A DNA stretch of 64,000 nt from Streptomyces sp. HM190 (GCF_009857135.1 NZ_CP047318.1:4278001-4342000); one strand, 5' to 3'; positions 24,777 through 33,259 are shown, numbered from the stretch's first letter. Numbers and translations are program-made. Notes: generated by a model not told the origin, from the sequence alone.

Positions 24777-26603
24777 TCAGTCCGCGAGCGGCAGGTAGAC
24801 CCGGTTCCCCGCCTGCGCGAACTCCTTGGACTTCTGAGCCATGCCCTCCTCGATCTCGGCACGTGAGGTTCCGTGCTCGCGGCGGATGTCCTGGGAAATC
24901 TTCATCGAACAGAACTTCGGACCGCACATGGAGCAGAAGTGAGCCGTCTTGGCCGGCTCCGCCGGGAGCGTCTCGTCGTGGAATTCGCGGGCCGTGTCGG
25001 GGTCCAGAGCCAGGTTGAACTGGTCCTCCCAGCGGAACTCGAAGCGGGCGTCCGACAACGCGTCGTCCCACTCCTGTGCGCCCGGGTGTCCCTTGGCGAG
25101 GTCCGCCGCATGAGCCGCGATCTTGTAGGTGATCACGCCGGTCTTGACGTCGTCACGGTTCGGCAGACCCAGGTGTTCCTTGGGCGTGACGTAGCAGAGC
25201 ATCGCGGTGCCCCACCACGCGATCATCGCGGCGCCGATGCCTGAGGTGATGTGGTCGTACGCCGGCGCGACGTCCGTGGTCAGCGGGCCGAGCGTATAGA
25301 ACGGAGCTTCATCGCAGATCTCCTGCTGAAGGTCGATGTTCTCCTTGATCTTGTGCATCGGGACATGCCCCGGGCCCTCGATCATCGTCTGTACGTGGAA
25401 ACGCTTGGCGACCCGGTTGAGTTCCCCGAGCGTGCGCAACTCCGCGAACTGCGCGGCGTCGTTGGCGTCAGCGATCGAGCCGGGCCGCAGACCGTCGCCG
25501 AGCGAGTACGTCACGTCATACGCGGCGAGGATCTCGCACAGTTCCTCGAAGTGCTCGTAGAGGAACGATTCCTTGTGGTGCGCCAGGCACCAGGCGGCCA
25601 TGATCGAGCCGCCGCGCGAGACGATGCCGGTCTTGCGGTTGGCGGTGAGCGGTACGTACGCCAGGCGCACGCCCGCGTGGACGGTCATGTAGTCCACGCC
25701 CTGCTCGGCCTGCTCGATGACCGTGTCCTTGTAGATCTCCCAGGTCAGTTCCTCGGCCTTGCCGTCGACCTTCTCCAGGGCCTGGTACAGCGGCACCGTG
25801 CCGATCGGCACCGGGGAGTTGCGGAGCACCCACTCACGCGTCGTGTGGATGTTCCGTCCGGTCGACAGGTCCATGACCGTGTCGGCGCCCCAACGGGTCG
25901 CCCAGGTCATCTTCTCCACCTCCTCCTCGATGGAGGAGGTGACCGCCGAGTTGCCGATGTTGGCGTTGACCTTCACCAGGAACCGCTTGCCGATGATCAT
26001 CGGCTCGATCTCCGGGTGGTTCACGCTCGCCGGCAGCACCGCCCGGCCCGCCGCGATCTCCTCACGGACGACCTCGGGCGACACGTTCTCGCGTACCGCC
26101 ACGTACTCCATCTCGGGGGTGATCTCCCCACGCCGCGCATACGCGAGCTGGGTCACGGCCCGGCCGTCACGGCTGCGCCGCGGCTGGCGCGGCCGCCCCG
26201 GGAACACCGCGTCGAGATTGCGCAGCCCACCGCGCGGTGAGGTGTGCTTGATCCCGTCGTCCTCGGGCCGGACGGGGCGGCCCGCGTACTCCTCGGTGTC
26301 GCCGCGGGCGATGATCCAGTTCTCCCGGAGAGGGGTGAGGCCCCTCCTGACATCGGTCTCGACAGTCGGATCGGTGTACGGGCCCGAGGTGTCGTACAGG
26401 GTGACTGACTGGCCGTTGGTCAGATGCACCTGACGGACCGGCACCCGCAGATCGGGGCGCGAGCCCTCGATGTACGCCTTGTGCCAGCCGATGGACCTGC
26501 CGGTCTCCCTGGGCTTCTCGCTCTGAGGATGGCTGTCCTGCGGTGAGGCATATGCCCCGTCTGTCTGGCCAGAGGCAGACGTGCGTGTGTCCTCGATGGT
26601 CAT
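24777..26603 (-). CDS. thiC: Phosphomethylpyrimidine synthase
   Basis: The 608-aa product is the radical SAM enzyme that converts aminoimidazole ribotide to HMP phosphate in thiamine synthesis. The C-terminal cluster motif CSMCGPKFC gives Cys557, Cys560 and Cys565 (CX2CX4C, binding [4Fe-4S]). Conserved blocks EGPGHVPMHKIKENI and LGPLTTDVAPAYDH are present. The N-terminus has about 40 variable residues, then the ThiC-associated domain. Translation starts at ATG 26603, and the ribosome-binding site GGGAGTAGG lies at the 3' end of a TPP riboswitch, so thiamine pyrophosphate should block initiation. Confidence 0.97.
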   Translation of the reverse strand: MTIEDTRTSASGQTDGAYASPQDSHPQSEKPRETGRSIGWHKAYIEGSRPDLRVPVRQVHLTNGQSVTLYDTSGPYTDPTVETDVRRGLTPLRENWIIARGDTEEYAGRPVRPEDDGIKHTSPRGGLRNLDAVFPGRPRQPRRSRDGRAVTQLAYARRGEITPEMEYVAVRENVSPEVVREEIAAGRAVLPASVNHPEIEPMIIGKRFLVKVNANIGNSAVTSSIEEEVEKMTWATRWGADTVMDLSTGRNIHTTREWVLRNSPVPIGTVPLYQALEKVDGKAEELTWEIYKDTVIEQAEQGVDYMTVHAGVRLAYVPLTANRKTGIVSRGGSIMAAWCLAHHKESFLYEHFEELCEILAAYDVTYSLGDGLRPGSIADANDAAQFAELRTLGELNRVAKRFHVQTMIEGPGHVPMHKIKENIDLQQEICDEAPFYTLGPLTTDVAPAYDHITSGIGAAMIAWWGTAMLCYVTPKEHLGLPNRDDVKTGVITYKIAAHAADLAKGHPGAQEWDDALSDARFEFRWEDQFNLALDPDTAREFHDETLPAEPAKTAHFCSMCGPKFCSMKISQDIRREHGTSRAEIEEGMAQKSKEFAQAGNRVYLPLAD

Positions 26604-26610
26604 GAGACCT

Positions 26611-26740
26611 ACTCCCTACGCCGGCATTACCCGGTAACAGGTTCAGCGGTCGACGCAGCGATGTCCGCCCGCCGATGTTCCACGTGAAACATCGCGTCTG
26701 CGGAGGTCAGCGCCCTCTCAGCCCGGTGCTCCGAGCTCCC
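26611..26740 (-). promoter_or_regulatory. TPP riboswitch of thiC (THI element)
   Basis: Minus-strand landmarks: GGAGCACCGGG, the CTGAGAG box (plus positions 26715–26721), and GAACCTGTTACCGGGTAAT followed by GCCGGCGTAGGGAG ending at about 26612. These are the conserved pyrimidine- and pyrophosphate-binding arms. The last segment runs directly into the ribosome-binding site, so control is probably translational. The variable region between the CTGAGAG box and the ACCTG box is unusually long and contains a parS-like palindrome (26676–26691). Confidence 0.93.
26676..26691. other. parS: parS-like site within the thiC TPP riboswitch
   Basis: TGTTCCACGTGAAACA differs from the 16-bp parS consensus at one base. 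In the RNA (minus strand) CGATGTTTC pairs with GGAACATCG around an ACGU loop, and the deviating base becomes a G·U pair. Confidence 0.75.
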
Positions 26741-26823
26741 GCGTGTGCAAAGGTGCCTCCACGCTAGCGTCCGATGTGGCGCGGTGAACAGTGGGCCTCG
26801 CTCGTTCTTGCGATGATCGGTCG

Positions 26824-28293
26824 GTGACGACAATGCAGCAGCCTCCGCCTCCGCCCTCCGAGCCGCCCCACGGCCATGGCCCTGGGAACGAGCACGGTCA
26901 TGGCTCCCGCGGGGGTCAGGGATACGGCTCCGGAGGCGGACACGGCCCCGGTGACGGGCGCGGCCAGGGGCCGTTCTCCGGGGGTGGCCACGGCCACTCC
27001 CACAGTCACAATCATGGCCCGGCCGCGCCCGTGTCACAGCATCTGCGCAAGGTGATCGCGGCGGTACTGATCCCCTTCGCCACCGCGGTTCTCGTGGGCC
27101 TCGTCGTCCTGTGGCCCGGTGGCGCGCCGTCGCACGAGCGCACCGGTGTGGGCTTCGACCGGCAAACGCAGTCGGCCACCGTCACCAAGGTCGAGGAGGT
27201 CGACTGCGCCTCCGTCAACGCCTCGGGTGTGCCGCCCACCGGTGACACCTCCACCGCCGAGGGATCGTCCGCCCAGCAGCAGGCGAAGGGCACCTGCAAG
27301 AAGGCGACGGTGCGCGTCGACACGGGCAAGGACAAGGGGCGTACGTTCACGGAGATCATTCAGCCCGACCAGTCACGACAGTTGAAGCAGGGCCAGGGGG
27401 TCGTGGTCGCCTACGAGCCCGCCGCGCCCAAGGACCTGCAGTACTCGGTCACCGATGTGAACCGTGAGTTCCCCATGGCGTTGCTCGCCGGGATCTTCGC
27501 GCTCGCCGTCGTGGTGGTGGGCCGTATGCGCGGTGTCATGGCCCTGGTGGCCCTGGCCGTCAGCTTCCTGGTACTGACCTTCTTCATCCTCCCGGCCATC
27601 CTTCAGGGCTCGAACCCCCTCGTGGTGGCGGTGGTCGGGGCGAGCGCCATCATGCTGATCGCGCTCTACATGTGTCATGGCCTCTCGGCCCGCACGTCGG
27701 TCGCGGTGATCGGCACCCTGATCTCGCTGCTGCTGATCGGTCTGCTGGGTTCGGTATTCATCGACTGGGCGGCACTGACCGGGAACACGGATGACAACAC
27801 CGGACTGATCCACGGCCTGTACCCCGAGATCGACATGAGCGGCCTGCTGCTCGCGGGCATCATCATCGGTTCCCTCGGTGTGCTCGACGACGTGACGGTG
27901 ACCCAGACCTCGGCGGTCTGGGAACTGCACGAGGCCAATCCGGCGATGGGCTGGCGCGGGCTGTACCGCGCGGGCATCCGCATCGGCCGCGACCACATCG
28001 CCTCCGTGGTCAACACGCTCGTCCTCGCGTACGCCGGCGCAGCCCTGCCGCTGCTGTTGCTCTTCTCGATCGCGCAGAGCAGCGTCGGTACGGTCGCCAA
28101 CAGCGAGCTGGTCGCCGAAGAAATCGTGCGCACTCTCGTCGGGTCGATCGGTCTGGTCGCCTCCGTCCCGGTAACCACCGCGCTCGCCGCGCTGGTCGTC
28201 TCGGCCGATCGCTCGGGCACGCCCGCGAAGGCAACGGCGGCAGCAGCAGCCGCTCCGGCTCGTGGAGGGAGGGGGCGCCGCCGCAAGCGGTGA
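26824..28293 (+). CDS. YibE/F-like multipass membrane protein
   Basis: About 489 aa from GTG 26824; ATG 26833 is an alternative, and no clear Shine-Dalgarno is visible, so the start is uncertain. The first 65 residues are cytosolic and extremely rich in Gly, His and Pro (HGHGPGNEHGHG, GGGHGHSHSHNHG), a likely metal-binding tail. A first helix (VIAAVLIPFATAVLVGLVVLW) leads to an extracytoplasmic beta-like domain with three Cys (about 130–205), then seven or eight helices with the family motif YPEIDMSGLLLAGIIIGSLGVLDDVTVTQ. The YibE/F family is uncharacterised. Transport or channel activity is inferred. It converges on ssgA. Confidence 0.85.
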   Translation: MTTMQQPPPPPSEPPHGHGPGNEHGHGSRGGQGYGSGGGHGPGDGRGQGPFSGGGHGHSHSHNHGPAAPVSQHLRKVIAAVLIPFATAVLVGLVVLWPGGAPSHERTGVGFDRQTQSATVTKVEEVDCASVNASGVPPTGDTSTAEGSSAQQQAKGTCKKATVRVDTGKDKGRTFTEIIQPDQSRQLKQGQGVVVAYEPAAPKDLQYSVTDVNREFPMALLAGIFALAVVVVGRMRGVMALVALAVSFLVLTFFILPAILQGSNPLVVAVVGASAIMLIALYMCHGLSARTSVAVIGTLISLLLIGLLGSVFIDWAALTGNTDDNTGLIHGLYPEIDMSGLLLAGIIIGSLGVLDDVTVTQTSAVWELHEANPAMGWRGLYRAGIRIGRDHIASVVNTLVLAYAGAALPLLLLFSIAQSSVGTVANSELVAEEIVRTLVGSIGLVASVPVTTALAALVVSADRSGTPAKATAAAAAAPARGGRGRRRKR

Positions 28294-28322
28294 AGCGTTA
28301 CGGCGCGTGGGTGACGTGAAGT

Positions 28323-28760
28323 TCAGCCCGCGCTCTGCTCCTCCGCCAGGATGCGGTCCAGCGCCTCGTCAAGCAGGGTGTCGAAGTCGGCGAGGGAACG
28401 CTCCTGCCCGAGCGGCACAAGCTTGTCCGTGCGATCCAGGAAGGCCACCAGGGGCGCCGTACCGACCCGGAACAGCGCATGGTCGCTGCCCACCTGAAGC
28501 CGGATCAGGACCTCGCCGAAGGTGTCCGGATCGGCGGGCGCGATGTGCACGTCCCCGTCACCGCAGGGCCGGCCGACGCCGTCGATGAGCAGCTCCCTGC
28601 CGAAGGCCCAGGTCACCGGGGCGTCGCCAGGCAGATGGAAGGTGAGCCGCACGGCATAGGGATCACACGTCTCATAGCGCAACTCCACCGGGATGCGGAA
28701 GGAGAGCTCCTCCGACACGAGGAAGCTCATCATGACTTCTGCCTGTACCGACTCGCGCAT
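28323..28760 (-). CDS. ssgA: Sporulation-specific cell division activator SsgA
   Basis: The 145-aa product begins MRESVQAEVMMSFLVSEEL and carries the SALP signature blocks VELRYE…DPYAVRLTFHLPGD, VTWAFGREL and FRVGTAPLVAFLDRTDKLVPLGQE. This is the SsgA subtype, not SsgB–G, given its near-identical N-terminus to the S. coelicolor protein as I remember it. SsgA is a small cytosolic protein specific to sporulating actinomycetes. It marks future septum and branching sites and, through SsgB, recruits FtsZ in aerial hyphae. It is followed on the opposite strand by the YibE/F gene (29-bp gap) and preceded by ssgR, its activator. Confidence 0.96.
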   Translation of the reverse strand: MRESVQAEVMMSFLVSEELSFRIPVELRYETCDPYAVRLTFHLPGDAPVTWAFGRELLIDGVGRPCGDGDVHIAPADPDTFGEVLIRLQVGSDHALFRVGTAPLVAFLDRTDKLVPLGQERSLADFDTLLDEALDRILAEEQSAG

Positions 28761-28858
28761 CGCCTACCCCGCCATGTTGGTCGACTGGCCAGGAAACATC
28801 TGCCTGACACTTCTGGAAGTTTGCTGAACGTACACGAGAGATCACAAGGAGTGATTTT

Positions 28859-30073
28859 TCAGATGCTGATAGAGATCGCGCGTGTCCCTAGCAGCATTCC
28901 GATCTCGGTCTGCAGTTGATGTGCCGCGGGCAGCAGTCGGTCGGCCTGGTGCACGGGCAGCGAGATGGCGAGGGTCGCTGCGGTCGTCCCCGCGGTGATG
29001 GGAATGGCGGCGCAGACCGTCCCCAAGGCGTACTCCTGGCGCTCGACGACGGGTTCCATCCGTCCGATCCGGTCCAGGCGCCGCAGCAGCGTCTTGTTGT
29101 CACGCACTGTGTACGGCGTGATCGACTGTACGGGGTAGCGCTCCAGGTGGTCGCGGCGGGCCTCGCCGCCGAGTTGGGAGAGCAGACACTGTCCGATGGC
29201 GTGTGCGTGGCCCGTCTCCCGGAAGTCGGCCCACTCCTCGACCGCGGGGGCGCTCGCGCTGTCTGCGACGCACTTGACCTCGATCTCGCCCGCCCGGTAG
29301 ATCGCGAAGTACACGGGGGCGCCGATGGTGTCCCGCCAGTGGGCCAGGGCCTCGTCGACCGTGCTGCGACGTTTCTGCTGCGCTCCGCTGTTGCTCAGCC
29401 GTTCTGTGGCCTCGCCGAGGAAGAACAGTCCCTTCTCCCGGCGCAGATAGCCCTCGTGCACCAGGGTGCGCAGGAGGTGGTACGCCGTGGGCAGGGCGAG
29501 CCCGGCGTCCCGTGCCAACTGTTTGGCCGGTGCCCCGTGTTCTCGCTGGGCGACGGCCTCCAGCAGCCGCATAGCCCGCTGCACGGAGCCGATCAGGGTC
29601 CCCGGCTGGAGGTCGGGGGCCGCCGGGGCCGGCGGGCGCTGCGTTCCTCGCCCCGACCCATATGACTGACGCGCTGCTGCGGGTCGGGCGGGCGCGGTGG
29701 CCTGCCCGGACTCGGGCGTGGGTGCGGGCCCTGTCGGTGGCGCCGGTGCCGACGATGTCGGCAGGAGCGCGGTCCGGGCCGCCAGAGGGCGTTCTGCGGG
29801 ACGGACGGTGTCCTCGCCTGGTGAGGTGCGCGGCTGAGCCGGGGGCGCCGCGGGCTGAGAAGGGGCAGCGCGGGGCTGGGACCGGGCCGTACGCGGCTGC
29901 TGCGGCGGGGTGGCCACGTCGACGGAGCGGGTGCGCGGATGTCCGCGAGTGTCGGCCGGCGGGGTCGACCGGGGGCCCGGTTGCGCGGGTGGACCGGCGC
30001 CCGGTGTGGACAGGGAGCGCGGCCGGGCCGGCGGGAAGAGGGGGTCTGCGGGTGCGGTGTCAGCCGTGGCCAA
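28859..30073 (-). CDS. ssgR: IclR-family activator of ssgA, with long N-terminal extension
   Basis: From TTG 30073 (GGGAG six bases upstream) the product is 404 aa. Residues 1–160 are almost only Pro, Ala, Thr, Ser, Arg and Gln and are surely disordered. The IclR part starts near 160: winged helix SVQRAMRLLEAVAQ…AKQLARDAGLALPTAYHLLRTLVHEGYL, then the effector domain to the C-terminus (GHAHAIGQCLL, ALGTVCAAIPI). SsgR activates ssgA transcription independently of the whi genes in S. coelicolor. A GTG at 29584 (codon 164) would give 241 aa, the size I recall for the S. coelicolor protein, but has a weak RBS. The gap to ssgA is 98 bp and holds the target promoter. Confidence 0.88.
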   Translation of the reverse strand: MATADTAPADPLFPPARPRSLSTPGAGPPAQPGPRSTPPADTRGHPRTRSVDVATPPQQPRTARSQPRAAPSQPAAPPAQPRTSPGEDTVRPAERPLAARTALLPTSSAPAPPTGPAPTPESGQATAPARPAAARQSYGSGRGTQRPPAPAAPDLQPGTLIGSVQRAMRLLEAVAQREHGAPAKQLARDAGLALPTAYHLLRTLVHEGYLRREKGLFFLGEATERLSNSGAQQKRRSTVDEALAHWRDTIGAPVYFAIYRAGEIEVKCVADSASAPAVEEWADFRETGHAHAIGQCLLSQLGGEARRDHLERYPVQSITPYTVRDNKTLLRRLDRIGRMEPVVERQEYALGTVCAAIPITAGTTAATLAISLPVHQADRLLPAAHQLQTEIGMLLGTRAISISI

Positions 30074-30306
30074 GGGTCACTCCCGAAGCGCGAGGAGGGC
30101 TGCCCGTGCGGGGGACACGGGAGGGGATGCGCCGCCCGCGGGGCGGACCCCGCGACGAGTTCCCGGACTCTAGCCGCCCGCCACCGCCCTCAGACGGCCC
30201 CCGCAGGAAACTTCCCCCGGCCGAGGGAACCTCGTGTTCCTGTTACCGCCGCGCCCTGACCAGCCCTCACTCACTCACGCCTCAGCCGTTCCCCCGTGCT
30301 GACGCG

Positions 30307-30519
30307 TCACCAGTCACCGCGTGACGACGAGCTCGCCGTGAACTTCCTTACGACATAGATGAGTCCGCCGACCAGGGCCACGAAGACCAGCACCTTGAAC
30401 AGCAGGCCGAACACGACCTGGAGGATGCTGGTTATCAGTCCGCCGAACACGACCAGGGCGATGACCGGCACCGCGATCCACTTCACCCACCACGGCATCC
30501 CCGCGAAGATCTCCCGCAT
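30307..30519 (-). CDS. Small membrane protein, DUF5326-like
   Basis: The 70-aa product starts at ATG 30519 after GGAGCAGGACG; the frame is open to 30591 without an RBS. It begins MREIFAGMPWWVKWIAVP and then has two hydrophobic stretches (IALVVFGGLITSIL, LLFKVLVFVALVGGLIYVV) before a short basic tail (RKFTASSSSRGDW). This fits the actinobacterial DUF5326 family, whose role is unknown. It is on the same strand as ssgR, 233 bp upstream of it, and could be its distant cotranscript. Confidence 0.75.
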   Translation of the reverse strand: MREIFAGMPWWVKWIAVPVIALVVFGGLITSILQVVFGLLFKVLVFVALVGGLIYVVRKFTASSSSRGDW

Positions 30520-30651
30520 CGTCCTGCTCCTTGTCTCCGCCCGTGGCCCTCGTACCGGGCACCTGTTCCGGGTCCCTTCATGTCCTGCCATCGATGCTAG
30601 GCGCGCGCAGGGCCCGTCCGGGCGCTTCGCGCCCCTTGTCCGTCCCTGATC

Positions 30652-30666
30652 GTTCCCCTAGGGAAC
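30652..30666. repeat. Inverted repeat near the cupin gene stop
   Basis: GTTCCC and GGGAAC flank CTA (30652–30666), just past the cupin stop (30680) and 130 bp before the DUF5326 start. It may be a short terminator or a regulator site; no T-run supports a strong terminator. Confidence 0.3.
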
Positions 30667-30679
30667 CCGGAAGGGGAGC

Positions 30680-30997
30680 TCAGCCCTCCGGCGGAGAGAA
30701 GACCACCACGACGCGGAGATCCTCGGTGATGTGATGGAACTTGTGGGCGACTCCGGCGGGCACGTACACCACGCTGCCCCGCGCCACCTGCGTGGTCTCC
30801 AGGCCGACCGTGAGCGATGCCCGACCGCTTACCACGAGGTACACCTCGTCCTGACTGTGCGGCCGCTGCAGGTCAAGCTCGCCCGCGTCGAGCGCGTACA
30901 GACCGACCGACATGTTCCGTTCGCGCAGAAACTGCAGATAGGCGCCGTCGTTGGCGGCGCGCTCCGTCTCCAGTTCATCCAACCGGAATGCCTTCAT
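30680..30997 (-). CDS. Small cupin-domain protein
   Basis: The 105-aa product starts at ATG 30997; an upstream in-frame start at 31054 overlaps the divergent promoter. The cupin barrel is clear: GELDLQRPHSQDEVYLVVSGRASL (motif 1, with His and Glu metal ligands) and GSVVYVPAGVAHKFHHI (motif 2, with His). It probably binds one divalent metal. Single-domain cupins of this size are sugar or dioxygenase-like enzymes or small-molecule sensors. No function can be assigned. It diverges from the holin-like gene. Confidence 0.8.
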   Translation of the reverse strand: MKAFRLDELETERAANDGAYLQFLRERNMSVGLYALDAGELDLQRPHSQDEVYLVVSGRASLTVGLETTQVARGSVVYVPAGVAHKFHHITEDLRVVVVFSPPEG

Positions 30998-31054
30998 CGA
31001 CTTTGTCGCCCCTGCCCGGTGCTCGTGTTGATCCGTTCTGCCACGATCAGACAC

Positions 31055-31432
31055 ATGATGAATTTCCTAGTCAAGACGATCGCCAACGCGGGCGCACTGG
31101 CCGTCGCTGTCTGGCTGCTCGACAAGATCACGCTCACCGGGGACAGCACGGGCAAGAAGGTCGGCACGCTGCTACTGGTGGCGCTCGTCTTCGGCCTAGT
31201 GAACGCCGTGGTGAAGCCGCTCGTCCAGCTCCTCACACTGCCTCTCTTCATAGTCACCCTGGGCCTGTTCACCCTGGTGGTGAACGCCCTGATGCTGATG
31301 CTCACCTCCTGGCTGGCAGACAAGCTCGACCTCAGCTTCCACGTGGAGGGCTTCTGGACCGCCGTCCTGGGCGGCCTGATCATCTCGATAGTCTCCTGGG
31401 CCCTTCACCTCGTCCTGCCCGACGCCGACTGA
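31055..31432 (+). CDS. Phage-holin-family-4-like membrane protein
   Basis: The 125-aa product starts with tandem ATG codons at 31055/31058 and has no evident Shine-Dalgarno, so it may be leaderless. Four membrane helices are visible, with the hallmark AVVKPLVQLLTLPLFIVTLG loop (NxVVKPxxxxLxLPxxxxTLG) of the PF04020 family and a polar stretch DKLDLSFHVEGFW before the last helix. Despite its family name it is found in many bacteria without phages and is not evidence for a prophage here. It is the first gene of a short plus-strand run with ptpA (9-bp gap). Confidence 0.8.
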   Translation: MMNFLVKTIANAGALAVAVWLLDKITLTGDSTGKKVGTLLLVALVFGLVNAVVKPLVQLLTLPLFIVTLGLFTLVVNALMLMLTSWLADKLDLSFHVEGFWTAVLGGLIISIVSWALHLVLPDAD

Positions 31433-31441
31433 GGCTCTGCG

Positions 31442-31933
31442 ATGACCTACCGCGTCTGTTTTGTCTGCACCGGCAACATCTGCCGCTCGCCGATGGCCGA
31501 GTCCGTCTTCCGCGCCCGTACGCAGGAGGCCGGGCTCGACGGCCTGGTCGAGGTCGACAGTGCGGGCACCGGCGGCTGGCACGAGGGAGAGCCGGCCGAT
31601 CCGCGTACCGTCAGCGTCCTGGAGGCGCATGGTTACGGCAGCGACCACACCGCCCGCCAGTTCCACGCCTCGTGGTTCTCCCGGCTCGACCTCGTCATCG
31701 CCCTGGACGCAGGTCACATGAGGGCGCTGCGCCACCTCGCACCCACCCCTGCGGACGCGGACAAGGTCCGCCTTCTGCGCTCCTACGATCCCGCCGCGGG
31801 CCACGACCTCGACGTTCCCGACCCCTACTACGGTGGCATGGACGGCTTCGAGGAATGCCTTGAGCTGGTGGAGGCCGCGAGCGAGGGCCTTCTGACCGCC
31901 GTACGCGAGCAGGTGGAAGGACATGCCGCATGA
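31442..31933 (+). CDS. ptpA: Low-molecular-weight protein tyrosine phosphatase
   Basis: The 163-aa product has the P-loop CTGNICRS (Cys9 nucleophile, CX5R with Arg15) right after the start, and the general acid Asp127 in DPYYGG. It is a cytosolic phosphotyrosine phosphatase. In S. coelicolor and S. lividans the gene called ptpA affects secondary metabolism when overexpressed. Its stop overlaps the next gene's start (ATGA), so it is cotranslated with the PLP enzyme. Length and order match that known locus as I recall it. Confidence 0.93.
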   Translation: MTYRVCFVCTGNICRSPMAESVFRARTQEAGLDGLVEVDSAGTGGWHEGEPADPRTVSVLEAHGYGSDHTARQFHASWFSRLDLVIALDAGHMRALRHLAPTPADADKVRLLRSYDPAAGHDLDVPDPYYGGMDGFEECLELVEAASEGLLTAVREQVEGHAA

Positions 31934-33075
31934 GTGACGAGAACATCGTCCCGGAGCTGGGCGAGGGCACACGAGCCGTCCGCGTCGGGCTGCCCGAACC
32001 CGTCAAGCACGAGCCGACCCTTCCGGGCCCGGTCTTCGCCGCCCACTACCACCTGCCGGGCGACCCCACCGGCCCGTACGCCTACGGACGTGACCAGAAC
32101 CCCACCTGGACCCTTCTGGAGCGCGCCATCGGGGAACTGGAGGCGCCCGGCGGGGAGCAGGTCGAGACGCTCGCCTTCGCCTCGGGCATGGCCGCGATCT
32201 CGGCTGTCCTCTTCTCGCAGCTGCGCTCCGGCGACGTCCTCGTGCTGCCGAGCGACGGCTACAACGTGCTGCCCCTGGCCGGTGAGCAGCTGCGGTCGTA
32301 CGGCGTCGAGGTGCGCAATGCCCCGACCGGCGGCGACGCCCAGCTCGACGCCCTGGACGGTGCCACGCTGCTGTGGCTGGAGACCCCGTCCAATCCAGGG
32401 CTCGACGTGTGCGACATCCGCCGGCTCTGCGAGGCGGCACACGAGCGGGACTGCCTGGTCGCCGTCGACAACACCCTGGCGACACCACTCGGGCAGCGGC
32501 CGCTGGAGCTCGGCGCGGACTTTGCGGTGGCCAGCGGCACCAAGCAGCTGACGGGACACGGTGACGTGCTGCTCGGGTACGTGGTCGGTCGCGATGCCGG
32601 GCTGATGGCCGCCGTGCGGCGCTGGCGCAAGATCGTCGGAGCGATCCCCGGCCCGATGGAGGCCTGGCTCGCGCACCGTTCCCTGGCCACGCTGCAACTG
32701 CGGGCCGACCGCCAGAGCACCAACGCCCTGGCCGTCGCCGAGGCGCTGAAGGGGCGCCCCGAGGTGACCGGGCTGCGGTATCCCGGGCTGCGGGACGATC
32801 CGTCCCACAAGATCGCCTCACAGCAGATGCGGCGCTTCGGATGCGTCGTGTCGTTCTCGCTGCCCACGCGCGCACGTGCCGATCGCTTCCTCGACGCGCT
32901 GCGCCTGGTGGACGACGCCACGAGCTTCGGCGGGGTGCGGTCCACGGCCGAGCGGCGCGGGCGGTGGGGCGGGGACGCGGTGCCGGAAGGCTTCATCCGC
33001 TTCTCGGCCGGCGCGGAGGACACCGACGACCTGGTGGCGGATGTGCTGCGGGCACTCGACGTGGCCACCGGCTAG
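31930..33075 (+). CDS. Cys/Met-metabolism PLP enzyme (cystathionine gamma-lyase-like)
   Basis: The 381-aa product starts with ATG 31930 overlapping ptpA. It has the gamma-family PLP fold: FASGMAAISAVL, LWLETPSNPG, VAVDNTLATP, and Lys205 in ASGTKQLTGHGD that binds PLP. Such enzymes split or form cystathionine or release H2S/thiols. Synthase and lyase cannot be told apart reliably by eye. Some active-site residues near the N-terminus (PYAYGRDQNPT) fit the lyase/synthase group. The link with a tyrosine phosphatase is unexplained. A strong hairpin terminates the transcript. Confidence 0.88.
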   Translation: MSDENIVPELGEGTRAVRVGLPEPVKHEPTLPGPVFAAHYHLPGDPTGPYAYGRDQNPTWTLLERAIGELEAPGGEQVETLAFASGMAAISAVLFSQLRSGDVLVLPSDGYNVLPLAGEQLRSYGVEVRNAPTGGDAQLDALDGATLLWLETPSNPGLDVCDIRRLCEAAHERDCLVAVDNTLATPLGQRPLELGADFAVASGTKQLTGHGDVLLGYVVGRDAGLMAAVRRWRKIVGAIPGPMEAWLAHRSLATLQLRADRQSTNALAVAEALKGRPEVTGLRYPGLRDDPSHKIASQQMRRFGCVVSFSLPTRARADRFLDALRLVDDATSFGGVRSTAERRGRWGGDAVPEGFIRFSAGAEDTDDLVADVLRALDVATG

Positions 33076-33093
33076 TACTCGACTACGCACGAC

Positions 33094-33132
33094 GGACGGT
33101 CCGAGCCTCCCCCCTCGTGGCTCGGACCGTCC
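33094..33132 (+). terminator. Terminator after the PLP-enzyme gene
   Basis: GGACGGTCCGAGC (33094–33106) and GCTCGGACCGTCC (33120–33132) form a perfect 13-bp stem with a 13-nt loop, 18 bp after the stop. Confidence 0.8.
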
Positions 33133-33259
33133 CGGTTCCGCGCGCGAAGAACCGCGCGACCAAGGCTAGTTGACTCTGTGTCAGTGTCCAATCACAGGAG
33201 CGACAGAGACCTATCGACTTATTTATAGTTGGGCGCTCCGGGGCGGCGAAGGGGCGACC

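Noticed and set aside
31055..31432. Prophage remnant suggested by a 'holin' family match
   Set aside because: The PF04020 family is widespread in bacterial chromosomes. No integrase, capsid, tail or att-like repeats are nearby.
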